64,000 nucleotides of DNA. Source: Hyphomicrobiales bacterium. GTDB lineage: Bacteria; Pseudomonadota; Alphaproteobacteria; Rhizobiales; MH13. The stretch lies in the NCBI GenBank assembly GCA_017642935.1, contig JAEPOK010000001.1, forward strand, positions 434,001-498,000. Reading direction: 5' to 3'. The notes below the pieces were generated by a model. It did no database searches. It saw nothing but the letters and a program-made list of their open reading frames with translations, and had not been told where the DNA came from. This document shows positions 1 through 9,383 of this stretch, piece by piece (the first letter of the stretch is position 1; each line of letters opens with the position of its first letter). Both the position numbers and the translations under genes were made by a program.

Positions 1-28
1 TGCTTCGCTCGCCGACCCTGGCCGATCT

Positions 29-943
29 TTGCGCGTTGCGACGCTCGGCGAGTGTATGATTGAACTTTCCGACCTTGGCGCCAGCGACGGACGCGTCGCG
101 ATGGGCGTTGCCGGGGACACGCTGAATTTTGCCATCTACCTCGCGCGTTGTTGCCGGTGGGCCAACATCGAGGTCAGCTATCTGACGGCGCTTGGCGATG
201 ATCAGTTGTCGGATCGGATGATTGCCGCCATGCGGGAGGAACAGGTCGCGTCGGACGATGTGGTGCGCCTAAAGGGCAAACTGCCTGGCATCTATGCGAT
301 TGAGCTGGATGAAGCTGGTGAGCGCTCGTTTCGCTATTGGCGCTCGCAATCAGCCGCGAAAAGCATGTTCGGTGAGGAAGGGCTGAGCAATGAGACCATC
401 GAAAGCTTCGACGTTTTTGCCCTGTCGGCGATCTCGCTTGCGATCCTACCGAAGGATGCGCGCAAGCGTCTGATTGATGTTTGTGGGCGGATGAAAGCCG
501 CTGGCAAGGTCGTCGTGTTTGACAGCAATTATCGACCGGCGCTCTGGTCCAGCGAGGATGAGGCGCGAGAGGTGATCAGTGCCATGTGGGCAGCGACCAG
601 TGTCGGCCTTCCTTCGCGCGATGATGAAGCCAAGCTTTGGCCAGGGGAAACGCCCGAGCAGCTATTTGCCCGGCTCAATGTGCCCGAAGTCGCCCTGAAA
701 GACGGCGCAGGCGGGCCTTGGCTCTTCACCGGCGCGGCTTTGCCAAGGGCGGATTATCCTGCGGCTGATCAGGTCGTTGATACGACATCAGCGGGTGACT
801 CATTTAACGCGGGCTATTTGTCCGCGCGCTTGCAAGGCAAGCTGCCAGAGGATGCAGCGATGGTGGGCCACAGGCTGGCCAGCGCAGTTATCGGCGAAAA
901 AGGCGCGATTATTCCGCCGGCTGCGATGCCGAATCTGAGATAA
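29..943 (+). CDS. PfkB-family sugar kinase, probable 2-keto-3-deoxygluconate kinase
   Basis: This is a ribokinase/PfkB-fold carbohydrate kinase of about 304 residues, resembling 2-keto-3-deoxygluconate kinases, which phosphorylate KDG to KDPG in the cytosol. The N-terminus has the typical ATLGECMIEL opening and the C-terminal DTTSAGDSFNAGY motif carries the catalytic Asp (about residue 256) and anion hole. The start is uncertain: TTG at 29 gives the usual family N-terminus, but the frame stays open to base 2, so the gene may begin before the window. Its 3' end overlaps the convergent sitD gene by 35 bases. The exact sugar substrate cannot be read from the sequence. Confidence 0.8.
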   Translation: MRVATLGECMIELSDLGASDGRVAMGVAGDTLNFAIYLARCCRWANIEVSYLTALGDDQLSDRMIAAMREEQVASDDVVRLKGKLPGIYAIELDEAGERSFRYWRSQSAAKSMFGEEGLSNETIESFDVFALSAISLAILPKDARKRLIDVCGRMKAAGKVVVFDSNYRPALWSSEDEAREVISAMWAATSVGLPSRDDEAKLWPGETPEQLFARLNVPEVALKDGAGGPWLFTGAALPRADYPAADQVVDTTSAGDSFNAGYLSARLQGKLPEDAAMVGHRLASAVIGEKGAIIPPAAMPNLR

Positions 944-1772
944 TGGCAGGCGCCCGCCGGTTGGGTTTCAACGTTTTCGCGACGAAAACCACGAGGAAGG
1001 CGGCCGTCAGCATTAGGATGATCGTTGGCGCCGGGGCGGAATCGATCCAGAAACTGGCGTAAATCCCCGCAAAGCTCGCGATCAAAGTCACGCCGACAGC
1101 GACCAGCATCATGCTGGCGAGGCGGCGCGTGACAAGGAAGGCGATCGCGCCCGGCGCAATCAGCAGACCGATGGCAAGGATGATGCCAACCGAGCTCAAG
1201 GTGGCCACGATGGTCAGTGAAAGCGCTGAAAGAAGCCCATAGTGCAACACCTTTGTCGGCAGACCGATGGTGCGTGCCTGAGCGGGGTCAAAAGCGTGCA
1301 GCATAAGATCGCGCCAGAAAAAAGCGATGCCAAGGGTGACGATCAGAGAAATCGAGCCCGTGACCCAGAGGTCTTGCGTGCCGATCCCGAGCATATTGCC
1401 GAACAGTATATGGTCCAGATGCATGCTGGTTGTGATGGACGCATAGATGACCAGCCCCAGCCCGAACATGCCGGAGAAAACGACGCCCAAGATGGTGTCC
1501 TGTTTGACCCGCGAGTTGTCCGATAAATAGCCGGTGGCGATGGAGCAGATTATGCCAGCGATGAACGCGCCGACCAAAAGCGGGATGCCGATCAGGTAAG
1601 CCAGGACGATGCCGGGTAGCACCGCATGAGCAAGTGCGTCGCCCATCAGCGACCAGCCCTTGAGCACCAAAAAACTGGACAGCAAGGCCGTCGGCACTGC
1701 CAAGATCGCGGCAACCAGAAAAGCCTTTTGCATGAAGCCAAACTGAAAGGGTAGAAGCAGCGCGTCTATCAT
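909..1772 (-). CDS. sitD: SitD: manganese/iron ABC transporter permease
   Basis: Inner-membrane permease of 287 residues from the ABC-3 family (ZnuB/MntB/SitCD), with about eight hydrophobic segments and the conserved 'LKGWSLMGDALAHAVLPGI' region near residues 35-55. It pairs with the SitC homologue immediately upstream (2-base gap) to form the translocation pore for divalent metal. The gene is last in the four-gene minus-strand set sitA-sitB-sitC-sitD. SitCD pairs are typical of Mn2+/Fe2+ importers in Rhizobiales; zinc transport cannot be excluded from the permease alone. Confidence 0.88.
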   Translation of the reverse strand: MIDALLLPFQFGFMQKAFLVAAILAVPTALLSSFLVLKGWSLMGDALAHAVLPGIVLAYLIGIPLLVGAFIAGIICSIATGYLSDNSRVKQDTILGVVFSGMFGLGLVIYASITTSMHLDHILFGNMLGIGTQDLWVTGSISLIVTLGIAFFWRDLMLHAFDPAQARTIGLPTKVLHYGLLSALSLTIVATLSSVGIILAIGLLIAPGAIAFLVTRRLASMMLVAVGVTLIASFAGIYASFWIDSAPAPTIILMLTAAFLVVFVAKTLKPNRRAPAIISDSASQPAE

Positions 1773-1774
1773 GG

Positions 1775-2671
1775 CTAATGCCCCACAATAGGCGTCGCCA
1801 ATGGTTGGGCCTCACCGCCTTGACGTTCGAGGACCTCACGGCTTCGGCGTCTGTTGGCAAGCAGGCCATGCTTGGGAGCCCAAACAAAGGCGGCCAGAAA
1901 CAGCAGCGTCTGCAGGACGACGATTACGCCGCCAGTCGCACCGTCCAAGAAATAGCTGATGTAAGCGCCGACGAAGCAGGTGCTCGCGCCCAACACGACC
2001 GAAATGACCAACAATCGGGGAAAACGGTCGGTCAGCAGATAGGCCGTGGCGCCGGGCGTGACGACCATCGCGATCACGAGAAAAGCGCCGACCGTCTGTA
2101 GGGCGGCGACTGTGGCAGCCGACAGCAGCACGAAGAAGATGAAACGCAGGCGCACCGGGTTGAGGCCGATGGTACGGGCGTGGGTCTCATCGAAAAAGAC
2201 CGCCATCAGGTCTTTCCATTTGGCGAGCAAAACCGCCAGGCAAACAAACCCGATGATCGCCAACTGGAGCGTGTCGCCCGGCGTGATCGCAAGGATGTTG
2301 CCCATGATGATGGTTTGCACGTCGATGGGCGTTGGCGAGACCGACACCATGAAGAGGCCGAGCCCGAAGAAGGACGTAAAGACCAGGCCGATGATCGTGT
2401 CTTGTTTCAAGCCGGTGCGTTGTCCGAGAAACTGCATGGCGCCTGCGGCCAGCCCACCGGCCAAGAATGCGCCAAAAGCAAAGGGCAGACCGAGCATGTA
2501 AGCACCAGCGATGCCGGGCACGATGGCATGGGAAAGGGCATTGCCGATGAGCGACCAGCCTTTCAGCATCAGATAGGCGGACAGAAACGCGCAGACCGCA
2601 CCCACCAAGGCCGAGACCCACATGGCGTTGAGCATGTAATTGTAGGTGAAGGGCTCAGCGAGAACGCTCAT
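1775..2671 (-). CDS. sitC: SitC: manganese/iron ABC transporter permease
   Basis: ABC-3 family membrane permease of 298 residues and a paralogue of SitD: both share the '[21 protein letters not shown]' type segment after the first membrane helix. Two different permeases in one operon is the SitABCD arrangement, unlike ZnuABC which has one. Its start overlaps the end of sitB by four bases, so the two are probably translationally coupled. The C-terminal tail after the last helix is polar and likely cytoplasmic. Confidence 0.88.
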   Translation of the reverse strand: MSVLAEPFTYNYMLNAMWVSALVGAVCAFLSAYLMLKGWSLIGNALSHAIVPGIAGAYMLGLPFAFGAFLAGGLAAGAMQFLGQRTGLKQDTIIGLVFTSFFGLGLFMVSVSPTPIDVQTIIMGNILAITPGDTLQLAIIGFVCLAVLLAKWKDLMAVFFDETHARTIGLNPVRLRFIFFVLLSAATVAALQTVGAFLVIAMVVTPGATAYLLTDRFPRLLVISVVLGASTCFVGAYISYFLDGATGGVIVVLQTLLFLAAFVWAPKHGLLANRRRSREVLERQGGEAQPLATPIVGH

Positions 2672-3609
2672 GATGGCTTCTCTTCGCCGATGTCATTTTC
2701 TGATTCTGGCTGCGGCGTGTTGGTGCGGGTCTTGTCGTCGTAAATGACGACCGGGCGCTCATCATCGGTGAGGATGGTCACTTGGCGGGCATCGTCGTCA
2801 TCGTGCAGATCATCGCCGCCTAGTACGAAGTGGCGTAGCACGCCGCCAAAAGCGTTGGACAGATTGTCGTGGGTGAAGGTGGTTTCCGTCGGCCCGTAGC
2901 AAAGCACCGTGCCCTTGATCAGGACCACGCGGTCGCAAAACTCCGGCACCGAGCCGAGATTGTGGGTGGAAACCAGCATCACACGGCCCTCATCGCGCAG
3001 CTCTTTCATCAGCGTGATGATCGCTTCCTCTGTCTGCACATCGACGCCGGTGAAGGGTTCATCGAGTAGGATCACTTGGCCGTTTTGGGCGAGAGCACGG
3101 GCAAGGAAAACGCGCTTGCGTTGGCCGCCGGAAAGCTCGCCGATCTGGCGGTGACGATACTCTTCCATGCCGACGCGGGCGAGGGCGCTGTTCACCGCTT
3201 GATGATCGTTCTTGCTGGGAATGCGCAGCATGTTCATGTGGCCATAGCGGCCCATCATCACCACATCTTCTACAAGAACCGGGAAACTCCAATCGACCTC
3301 TTCGGCCTGCGGAACATACGCCACCAACCCTTTCTTCAGGGCCTCCGCAACCGATTGGCCGAGTATGGAAATGGTGCCGCCATCAAGTGGCAAAAAGCCC
3401 ATCAGGGCCTTAAAGAGGGTGGACTTGCCGGCGCCGTTGACGCCGACAAGTGCTGTGATCGTGTGGGTTGGAACCTCGAACGAGGCGTCGTGCAAGGCGG
3501 TCACGCCATTGCGGTAGGTCACGGTAACGCGGCTCGCCTCCACCCCTTTGGTGTCGGGGCGAGCCGCGGTGATATCGTCAGGTTCGAAGGGTTCGGTCGT
3601 TAGGCTCAA
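2668..3609 (-). CDS. sitB: SitB: manganese/iron ABC transporter ATP-binding protein
   Basis: ABC ATPase of 313 residues that powers the SitCD pore. Walker [10 protein letters not shown] lies at residues 56-64, followed by a Q-loop, the signature LSGGQRKR and a Walker B ending in DEPFTGVD. The nucleotide-binding domain ends near residue 260; the remaining tail of about 50 residues is unusually acidic (a [13 protein letters not shown] stretch and further Asp/Glu), which is not needed for ATPase activity and might sense or bind metal. It overlaps sitA by four bases and sitC by four bases. Confidence 0.9.
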   Translation of the reverse strand: MSLTTEPFEPDDITAARPDTKGVEASRVTVTYRNGVTALHDASFEVPTHTITALVGVNGAGKSTLFKALMGFLPLDGGTISILGQSVAEALKKGLVAYVPQAEEVDWSFPVLVEDVVMMGRYGHMNMLRIPSKNDHQAVNSALARVGMEEYRHRQIGELSGGQRKRVFLARALAQNGQVILLDEPFTGVDVQTEEAIITLMKELRDEGRVMLVSTHNLGSVPEFCDRVVLIKGTVLCYGPTETTFTHDNLSNAFGGVLRHFVLGGDDLHDDDDARQVTILTDDERPVVIYDDKTRTNTPQPESENDIGEEKPS

Positions 3610-4604
3610 TTGATGTTCCCTGTGAGGCCTTCAGCCACCGTGCGCGCCGTGACGGTGAGAAGATCAAGATAGGTTGGGACAGGGCCGTCGGCTTCCGACA
3701 GGCTGTCGACGTAAAGCACGCCGCCATAGGCCACACCGGTTTCGCGGGCGACTTGTTGAGCAGGATCAGTGTTGACCGTGCTTTCGCAGAAGACGACCGG
3801 GATGTCTTCGGCCCGCACCGTGTCGATCACGCGGCGCACCTGTTGCGGTGTGCCGACGGCATCGGCGTTCATGGGCCAGAGATAGAGCTCGCTCATTTCA
3901 AAGTCGCGGGCAAGATAGGAGAAAGCGCCTTCGCAGGTCACCAGCCAGCGTTGGTCTTCGGGAATGGTGAGCACTGCTTCGCGCAGCGGCGCAATCGTTT
4001 CCTCGATCTGACCTTTGTAGGCCGTGGCATTGGCGGCGTAGATGTCCGCGTTGGCCGGATCGGCGTCGCTTAAGGCGCGCTGGATGTTATCGACATAGAT
4101 CAGCGCGTTTTCCAAGCCCATCCAGGCATGGGGATTGGTCTGGCCTTCATAGGAGCCGGACGCGATGGCAATCGGGTCAATGCCTTCGGTCAGCGTTGCC
4201 GAGGGGACCTCGCCGAGATTGTCCAGAAACTGTTCGAACCACAGCTCCAGATTGAGACCGTTCCACAAGATGAGGTCGGCATCGAGTGCGCGGCGAATGT
4301 CGCCCGGCGTCGGCTGATAGCCGTGAATCTCGGCGCCAGGACGGGTCACTGAGACGACATCAGCGGCGTCACCGGCGACGTTTTGTGCCATGTCAGCCAA
4401 CACCGTGAAGGTCGTCACGACCTTCAGCCTTTCATCGGCCTGGACATAACTGGTGGTGTAAAGCAGCGCCACAGCGATGCCGAACACGGTCGTGAAAAAC
4501 GCGGTGCTCTTACGCACCCGACTTTTGCGCACCTGCGGCAGGTGCGAGGGCTGGGTCTGGGATAGATCGGTCGATGCAGTGCGGGCGGCACCAGGCTGGT
4601 CCAT
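3606..4604 (-). CDS. sitA: SitA: periplasmic manganese/iron-binding protein
   Basis: Cluster A-I metal-binding protein of 332 residues that captures metal in the periplasm for SitBCD. The expected four ligands are visible in order: His in '[10 protein letters not shown]', His in 'NPHAWMG', Glu in 'FCESTVN' and Asp in 'LYVDSLSE', the His-His-Glu-Asp pattern of Mn/Fe-type proteins. There is no long His-rich loop as in ZnuA, which argues against zinc. The N-terminus is long, with a basic stretch before the hydrophobic signal segment; a start further in at about residue 28 or later would give a more usual signal peptide. First gene of the operon. Confidence 0.88.
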   Translation of the reverse strand: MDQPGAARTASTDLSQTQPSHLPQVRKSRVRKSTAFFTTVFGIAVALLYTTSYVQADERLKVVTTFTVLADMAQNVAGDAADVVSVTRPGAEIHGYQPTPGDIRRALDADLILWNGLNLELWFEQFLDNLGEVPSATLTEGIDPIAIASGSYEGQTNPHAWMGLENALIYVDNIQRALSDADPANADIYAANATAYKGQIEETIAPLREAVLTIPEDQRWLVTCEGAFSYLARDFEMSELYLWPMNADAVGTPQQVRRVIDTVRAEDIPVVFCESTVNTDPAQQVARETGVAYGGVLYVDSLSEADGPVPTYLDLLTVTARTVAEGLTGNIN

Positions 4605-4625
4605 CGGAGGGCTCCTTCAAGCAAG

Positions 4626-4688
4626 TCTAGTTTTGAATGATTATGAGAATGATTTGCAAGAACTAATCTAGTTGCGAACGATTTGCAA
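4626..4688 (-). promoter_or_regulatory. Candidate Mur/Fur-type operator region of sitABCD
   Basis: The AT-rich gap upstream of sitA holds two related copies: GAATGATTTGCAA at 4647-4659 and GAACGATTTGCAA at 4676-4688 (12 of 13 bases identical, 29 bases apart). The first sits in a Fur-like context with TGATTATGAGAATGAT. Between them is the perfect inverted repeat AACTA-ATC-TAGTT at 4661-4673. In Rhizobiales sit genes are repressed by the Fur homologue Mur with Mn2+ at similar AT-rich sites. Assignment to Mur is inference. Confidence 0.5.
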
Positions 4689-4814
4689 CTGGTGCGACGG
4701 CATGTCTCGCAGGTCAGCAGTGGGTTTGGCTGACCGTCTTGCAAAGTGTGGTTTCGGAACGAAGCCTCAGGAGAGGGCTATACAGTTGCGCCGAATTTTG
4801 CTCGGTTTGCTCGT

Positions 4815-6002
4815 ATGGCCACGCCCAACCTTCTGCGGACGATCAACGAGACCCGCGTTTTGAATCTGCTTTTCCAGCGCGGGCCGCATTCGCGCGCCGA
4901 TATTGCCCGTGAACTTCAGGTCACCCGATCGACGGCCTCGGCGCTGGTGGCCGGTTTGGTGGAGCGCGGGCTGCTTCTGGAAACCGAAGAAACGGCCGAT
5001 GTGGAGCGGATCGGTCGACCAGGCTTTGTGGTAAAGCTCAATCCTGGCGCGCGTACCTATATCGGCGTCGATATCGCGGTTTCGGAGCTGCGCATTGTCG
5101 CCTTGGACATGAAAGCCAACGTTATAGCCTCGCTGACGGTGCCTTACACCGATCCAGCAACGCCCGACTATGTCGTTGGCCTTGTGCGGCCGGCGGTCGA
5201 AAAATTGTTGGCCGACAACGGGTTGGAATTTTCAGCGGTCGAGGGGCTGGGTGTCGCCATTCCCGGTTTGGTGGAAACCGATGGCGTGATCGTGTTCGCG
5301 CCTATTCTCAATTGGCGCAACGTCGATATCAAAGGCATGATCGAGCAGGCCTTTGACGTCCCGATCAACCTATACTTCGACAATGACGCTAACGCCTGCG
5401 CGGTGTCTGAAGGCTATCGGGCGCAGACCGGCGCGTCAGGCACGCTGGCGTACTTTCTGATGGACAGCGGCGTTGGCCTGGGCATCCTGCATCAGGGGCA
5501 GGTCTTTCGCGGCCAAGAGGGGGTGGCCGGTGAGATCGGCCATGCGCGGTTCTTCGGCGGCTTCAGCGATGATGTGGATTTTGCGGCGACGCCGACCTTC
5601 GAGGATACGGTTGGCCGGGAAGGGGTGTTGCGCATGTGCGCCCGCCATCAGGTGCCTGCGACCTCGATCCGGGATTTTGTTGATCTGGCGCAGGCCGGCG
5701 ACCCCGGCGCTCGACGGGTTTACGAGATCTGGGCGCGGTGTCTGGCGGTGGGTGTTGCCAACCTTTGCGTCATCCTCAATCCCGAAGAAATCGTGTTCGG
5801 CGGCAAGACTGCGGCTTTGTTTGCTATTGATCCAAAGCGGGTCCACGATGAGACCAATCGGCACCTGCGGTTTATGTTCAAGACGCCGGTTTTGCGCTCC
5901 AGCGCTTTGGGCGTGCTTGCCGCCAGCGTTGGTATGGCCAGCGTGATGCATCGGCAGAGTTTTGCGGTTTCAGCCAATACCGACGGCGCGCTAAGCGCCT
6001 GA
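4815..6002 (+). CDS. ROK-family transcriptional regulator of the sugar cluster
   Basis: NagC/XylR-type regulator of about 395 residues: an N-terminal winged helix (residues about 5-60, 'SRADIARELQVTRSTAS' as recognition region) joined to a ROK sugar-kinase-like domain that senses a sugar. The ATG at 4815 (MATPNLLRTINETR) fits the family N-terminus; a GTG at 4746 in the same frame would add 23 residues of poor quality. The ROK domain lacks the CxCGxxGCxE zinc motif common in NagC/Mlc. It lies in front of the ABC importer genes in the same direction and probably represses them until the sugar is present. Confidence 0.87.
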   Translation: MATPNLLRTINETRVLNLLFQRGPHSRADIARELQVTRSTASALVAGLVERGLLLETEETADVERIGRPGFVVKLNPGARTYIGVDIAVSELRIVALDMKANVIASLTVPYTDPATPDYVVGLVRPAVEKLLADNGLEFSAVEGLGVAIPGLVETDGVIVFAPILNWRNVDIKGMIEQAFDVPINLYFDNDANACAVSEGYRAQTGASGTLAYFLMDSGVGLGILHQGQVFRGQEGVAGEIGHARFFGGFSDDVDFAATPTFEDTVGREGVLRMCARHQVPATSIRDFVDLAQAGDPGARRVYEIWARCLAVGVANLCVILNPEEIVFGGKTAALFAIDPKRVHDETNRHLRFMFKTPVLRSSALGVLAASVGMASVMHRQSFAVSANTDGALSA

Positions 6003-6034
6003 TTTTTAAGGACTACTGAAATAAGTTCCGACCA

Positions 6035-6085
6035 GGCAAGGCTTGCCGGTTGACAGGTGCTGACTTTGTTTGCACTCTGAACAAA
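6035..6085 (+). promoter_or_regulatory. Candidate promoter/operator of the sugar ABC operon
   Basis: The gap between the ROK gene and the binding-protein gene contains GGCAAG-G-CTTGCC (inverted repeat, 6035-6047), a TTGACA -35-like hexamer at 6050-6055, and TTTGTT-N9-AACAAA (6065-6085). The second inverted repeat lies where RNA polymerase would sit, so it is a reasonable ROK operator. No good -10 hexamer was seen at the expected spacing. Confidence 0.35.
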
Positions 6086-6200
6086 CTCGGAGAAATCGGT
6101 TTCGGAGCTGGAGCGTCTTTGCCTCACTCTGGCGACCGGGCCAAGAAAAAACCAAAAACCTGCGGCGTGACCGAGCGCGCCTGTCTAGGGATGGAAAAAC

Positions 6201-7451
6201 ATGAAAAAATTGCTCGCATCGTCCGTATGCGTGGCCGCACTTGCGGTTGGCGCAACCGCTCCGGCTCAGGCTGAGGGCGTGGAGGTTTTGCACTGGTGGA
6301 CGTCCGGTGGTGAAGCTGCCGCCGTGCAGGTTCTCAAAGACTCGCTCGAAGCCGAAGGCTATTCGTGGGAAGACATGGCCGTGGCCGGCGGCGGCGGTGA
6401 CGCTGCCCGCACCACACTGCGTGCTCGCGTTGTCGCTGGTGATCCGCCGACCGCTGCTCAGTTGCTTGGCATGCAGGTTACCGAATGGGCGCAGGAAGGT
6501 TTCCTCGGCAACCTCAACGATGTCGCCGATGCCGGTGGCTGGAATGATGTTGTGCCCGCCGCGATCCAGCAGTTCGGCACTTATGACGGTGAGTGGGTAG
6601 CCGCTCCGGTGAACGTGCACCGCCCGAACTGGTTGTGGATGAACCGCGAAGTGTTCGAATCCAACAATCTGGACGTTCCGACCACTTGGGATGAGTTCAA
6701 CGCTGTGGCTGAACAGCTGCAGGATCTGGGGATCATCCCGTTGGCGCACGGCGGTCAGCCTTGGCAGGACGCAACCATCTTTGATGATGTCGTGCTTGGC
6801 ATTGGCGGCCCTGACTTCTACCAGGCCGCGATCATCGATCTGGATGAAGATGCGCTGTCTTCGGACACCATGGTTGCCGTCTTCGACCAGATGCGCACCA
6901 TTCGCGGGTTCGTGGATGACAACATGTCCGGGCGTGACTGGAACCTTGCCAGTGCCATGGTTGTGCGCGGTGAAGCCGCAATGCAGCTGATGGGCGACTG
7001 GGCAAAAGGTGAGTTCATTGCTGCTGGTCTGACACCGGGCGATGAAATCATGTGCACCACGGCACCGGGCACTGAAGGTGCGTTCCTCTTCAACACCGAC
7101 TTCTTCGCGATGTTCGATGTTGACGCGGCCGATGCTGAAGCGCAGCAGGCACTTGCTGCCGGTATCCTTGATCCAGGCTTCCAGGAAGCCTTCAACCTGG
7201 TGAAGGGTTCGATCCCGGCACGCACCGATGTCTCTCCTGACAACTTCGATGCTTGTGGCCAGCAGTCGATCTCCGACATGGCGGCCGCCGCTGAAGCGGG
7301 AACGCTGATGGGCTCGATGGCCCATGGTCACGCGCAGCCAAGCTCGATCCAGGGCGCTATGGTTGACACCGTCACCCAGCACTTCAACTCCGACATGTCT
7401 TCCCAGGAAGCTGTCGAAGCGCTGGTAACCGCGATCAACGCTGCGCGCTAA
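6201..7451 (+). CDS. Sugar ABC transporter substrate-binding protein (glucose/mannose GtsA-like)
   Basis: Periplasmic binding protein of 416 residues, CUT1 family. A Sec signal peptide ends near residue 24 (AQA-EG); there is no lipobox. The mature protein starts 'VEVLHWWTSGGEAAA' and continues with features resembling the glucose/mannose-binding GtsA group, including 'APVNVHRPNWLWMN'. It delivers sugar to the two permeases encoded downstream. The gene has a good ribosome binding site (AGGGATGG region) and is followed by a strong stem-loop before the permease genes, so it is probably made in excess over them. The true ligand may be a hexose or a modified hexose. Confidence 0.88.
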   Translation: MKKLLASSVCVAALAVGATAPAQAEGVEVLHWWTSGGEAAAVQVLKDSLEAEGYSWEDMAVAGGGGDAARTTLRARVVAGDPPTAAQLLGMQVTEWAQEGFLGNLNDVADAGGWNDVVPAAIQQFGTYDGEWVAAPVNVHRPNWLWMNREVFESNNLDVPTTWDEFNAVAEQLQDLGIIPLAHGGQPWQDATIFDDVVLGIGGPDFYQAAIIDLDEDALSSDTMVAVFDQMRTIRGFVDDNMSGRDWNLASAMVVRGEAAMQLMGDWAKGEFIAAGLTPGDEIMCTTAPGTEGAFLFNTDFFAMFDVDAADAEAQQALAAGILDPGFQEAFNLVKGSIPARTDVSPDNFDACGQQSISDMAAAAEAGTLMGSMAHGHAQPSSIQGAMVDTVTQHFNSDMSSQEAVEALVTAINAAR

Positions 7452-7471
7452 GTAAAGCGCGTTCTATCAAG

Positions 7472-7502
7472 CCCTGCCGCAGGTAGTTATCCTGCGGCAG
7501 GG
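7472..7502 (+). terminator. Intra-operon stem-loop after the binding-protein gene
   Basis: A perfect 12-bp stem CCCTGCCGCAGG / CCTGCGGCAGGG with a 7-base loop lies 20 bases after the stop codon of the binding-protein gene, followed by TATTTGTTG rather than a full T-run. Such hairpins between a binding-protein gene and its permease genes usually protect the upstream mRNA from 3' decay or cause partial termination. Confidence 0.6.
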
Positions 7503-7587
7503 TATTTGTTGCGCCTGATCCCCTCTAAGGCGTCCGCTTCACCCTTTCTGGTGGCGCTTCCAGTGCCCCCTAGCGGAGACCTGCCCG

Positions 7588-8466
7588 ATGCAGCGCCTTC
7601 TCGCCCGCCTCATGCCTGTTGCGGTGTTGTCGCCGACGATCATTCTGACAACGATCTTTATCTACGGGTTCATCCTTTTCTCGGTGATCTTGTCGTTCAC
7701 CGGATCGCGCATGTTCCCGCGCTTCAACTTTGTCGGCTTTGATCAGTACACCCGCCTGTTCGCCAATCCACGTTGGGAGGTGGCAGTGGAGAATATGCTG
7801 ATCTTCGGCATTCTCTACATCTTGCTCTCAACGCTCATCGGTCTGACGCTGGCGATTTTGCTTGACCAGAAAATACGCAATGAAGGCGTGCTGCGCACGA
7901 TCTACCTCTACCCGATGGCCATCTCGTTCATCGTCACCGGCGTGATCTGGCAGTGGATCCTCAACCCTGGCCTCGGCATCCAAACGTTTATGCGCAATTT
8001 GGGGTTTGAGAATTTCACCTTCGATTGGCTCGTCCAGAATGATTTGGCCATTTACTGCGTTGTTATTGCAGGGGTTTGGCAGGTTTCCGGATACATCATG
8101 GCGCTGTTCCTCGCCGGGCTGCGCGGCATCAATACCGATATCGTGAACGCCGCCAAGATCGATGGTGCAAAGACATGGCAGACCTATCGCTATGTGATCC
8201 TGCCGGAGCTGCGGCCCATGTTCCTGACAGCTTTTGTTGTCCAGGCGCATCTAGCGATTAAGAGCTACGATCTGGTGGTCGCTCTTACGAAGGGCGGACC
8301 GGGGTTTGCCACCGAGCTGCCCTCGACCTTCATGTATTCCACCACCTTCACCCGCAATGAGATGGGGCTTGGTGCGGCCAGCGCCGTGATCATGCTCTGC
8401 ACCATTGCCGCGGTCGTTGTCCCCTACCTTTACTCGGAGATTCGCAATGAGCGTCGCAGCGCTTGA
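7588..8466 (+). CDS. Sugar ABC transporter permease (MalF/GtsB type)
   Basis: Inner-membrane permease of 292 residues with six predicted helices and the EAA-type loop 'NAAKIDGAKTWQTYRYVILP' that docks on the ATPase. CUT1 family, first of two permeases. It overlaps the next permease by 20 bases. It belongs with the binding protein at 6201 and the ATPase at 9384 as a complete carbohydrate importer. Confidence 0.88.
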   Translation: MQRLLARLMPVAVLSPTIILTTIFIYGFILFSVILSFTGSRMFPRFNFVGFDQYTRLFANPRWEVAVENMLIFGILYILLSTLIGLTLAILLDQKIRNEGVLRTIYLYPMAISFIVTGVIWQWILNPGLGIQTFMRNLGFENFTFDWLVQNDLAIYCVVIAGVWQVSGYIMALFLAGLRGINTDIVNAAKIDGAKTWQTYRYVILPELRPMFLTAFVVQAHLAIKSYDLVVALTKGGPGFATELPSTFMYSTTFTRNEMGLGAASAVIMLCTIAAVVVPYLYSEIRNERRSA

Positions 8467-9349
8467 GCCGTCGTCCGTCGCGGACGACAAGGTGGACTGG
8501 GGTGCACGGTTTAGCCGGATCGCGGTCTATGGAGTTTTGATCTTCGCGGCGCTGGTGTTCCTGGTGCCGTTGATGTCGATGGTCTTCACCAGCCTAAAGG
8601 ACATGGACGAAATCCGGGGGGGAAATCTGCTGGCGCCACCGGCTGATCTGACTGTTGCCCCATGGCTGAAGGCGTGGAGCGAGGCTTGCATCTCTGTTCA
8701 ATGCGATGGGTTGGCGCCCTATTTCATCAACTCTTTGCTGATCGTTGTGCCGGCTGTTCTGATCTCCGTCGCGCTGGGTGCGCTCAACGGTTACGTGCTT
8801 ACCATGTGGCGCTTTCCGGGTGCCGACTGGGTATTTGGTGCGCTGCTTTTCGGTTGCTTCATTCCCTTCCAGATCGTGCTCATCCCGATGGCGCGCATGC
8901 TTGGGATCATGGGCATAGCCGGGTCGATACCCGGCGTTGTGTTCGTCCACGTGGTCTATGGCATTGGCTTCACGACGCTGTTTTTCCGGAACTACTACGC
9001 CTCGGTTCCCAAGGAGCTTGTGAAAGCGGCAAGCGTTGATGGCGCTGGCTTTTGGGGCACCTGGTGGCACATCTTGATGCCGATCTCCTGGCCCATCGTG
9101 ACCGTTGCCGTGATCTGGCAGTTCACCGGCGTTTGGAACGACTTCCTGTTTGGCGTGTCGTTCTCCTCCGGCAACAGCCAGCCGGTGACCGTGGCGCTGA
9201 ACAATCTGGTGAACACCTCCACCGGCGTCAAAGAATACAATGTGGATATGGCGGGCGCGATGATCTCCGCTTTTCCAACTCTCTTCGTTTACATCGTGGC
9301 GGGGCGCTTCTTCCTGCGCGGCCTGATGTCTGGCGCCGTCAAAGGCTAG
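8447..9349 (+). CDS. Sugar ABC transporter permease (MalG/GtsC type)
   Basis: Second CUT1 permease, 300 residues, six predicted helices, with the EAA-type loop 'VKAASVDGAGFWGTWWHILMP'. The ATG at 8447 (MSVAALEPSSVADD) is preferred; an upstream TTG at 8405 in the same frame would extend further into the previous gene. A periplasmic loop near residues 60-90 contains a Cys pair ('ACISVQCDG'). Pairs with the upstream permease to form the membrane channel. Confidence 0.88.
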   Translation: MSVAALEPSSVADDKVDWGARFSRIAVYGVLIFAALVFLVPLMSMVFTSLKDMDEIRGGNLLAPPADLTVAPWLKAWSEACISVQCDGLAPYFINSLLIVVPAVLISVALGALNGYVLTMWRFPGADWVFGALLFGCFIPFQIVLIPMARMLGIMGIAGSIPGVVFVHVVYGIGFTTLFFRNYYASVPKELVKAASVDGAGFWGTWWHILMPISWPIVTVAVIWQFTGVWNDFLFGVSFSSGNSQPVTVALNNLVNTSTGVKEYNVDMAGAMISAFPTLFVYIVAGRFFLRGLMSGAVKG

Positions 9350-9383
9350 GGACGCGACCCTAGGGCCGAAAAGGATACTCACA

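Noticed and set aside
6006-7382. Long minus-strand open frame of 458 codons opposite the sugar-binding-protein gene
   Set aside because: Its composition is that of an antisense shadow in GC-rich DNA; the plus-strand gene has a signal peptide, family motifs and a ribosome binding site.
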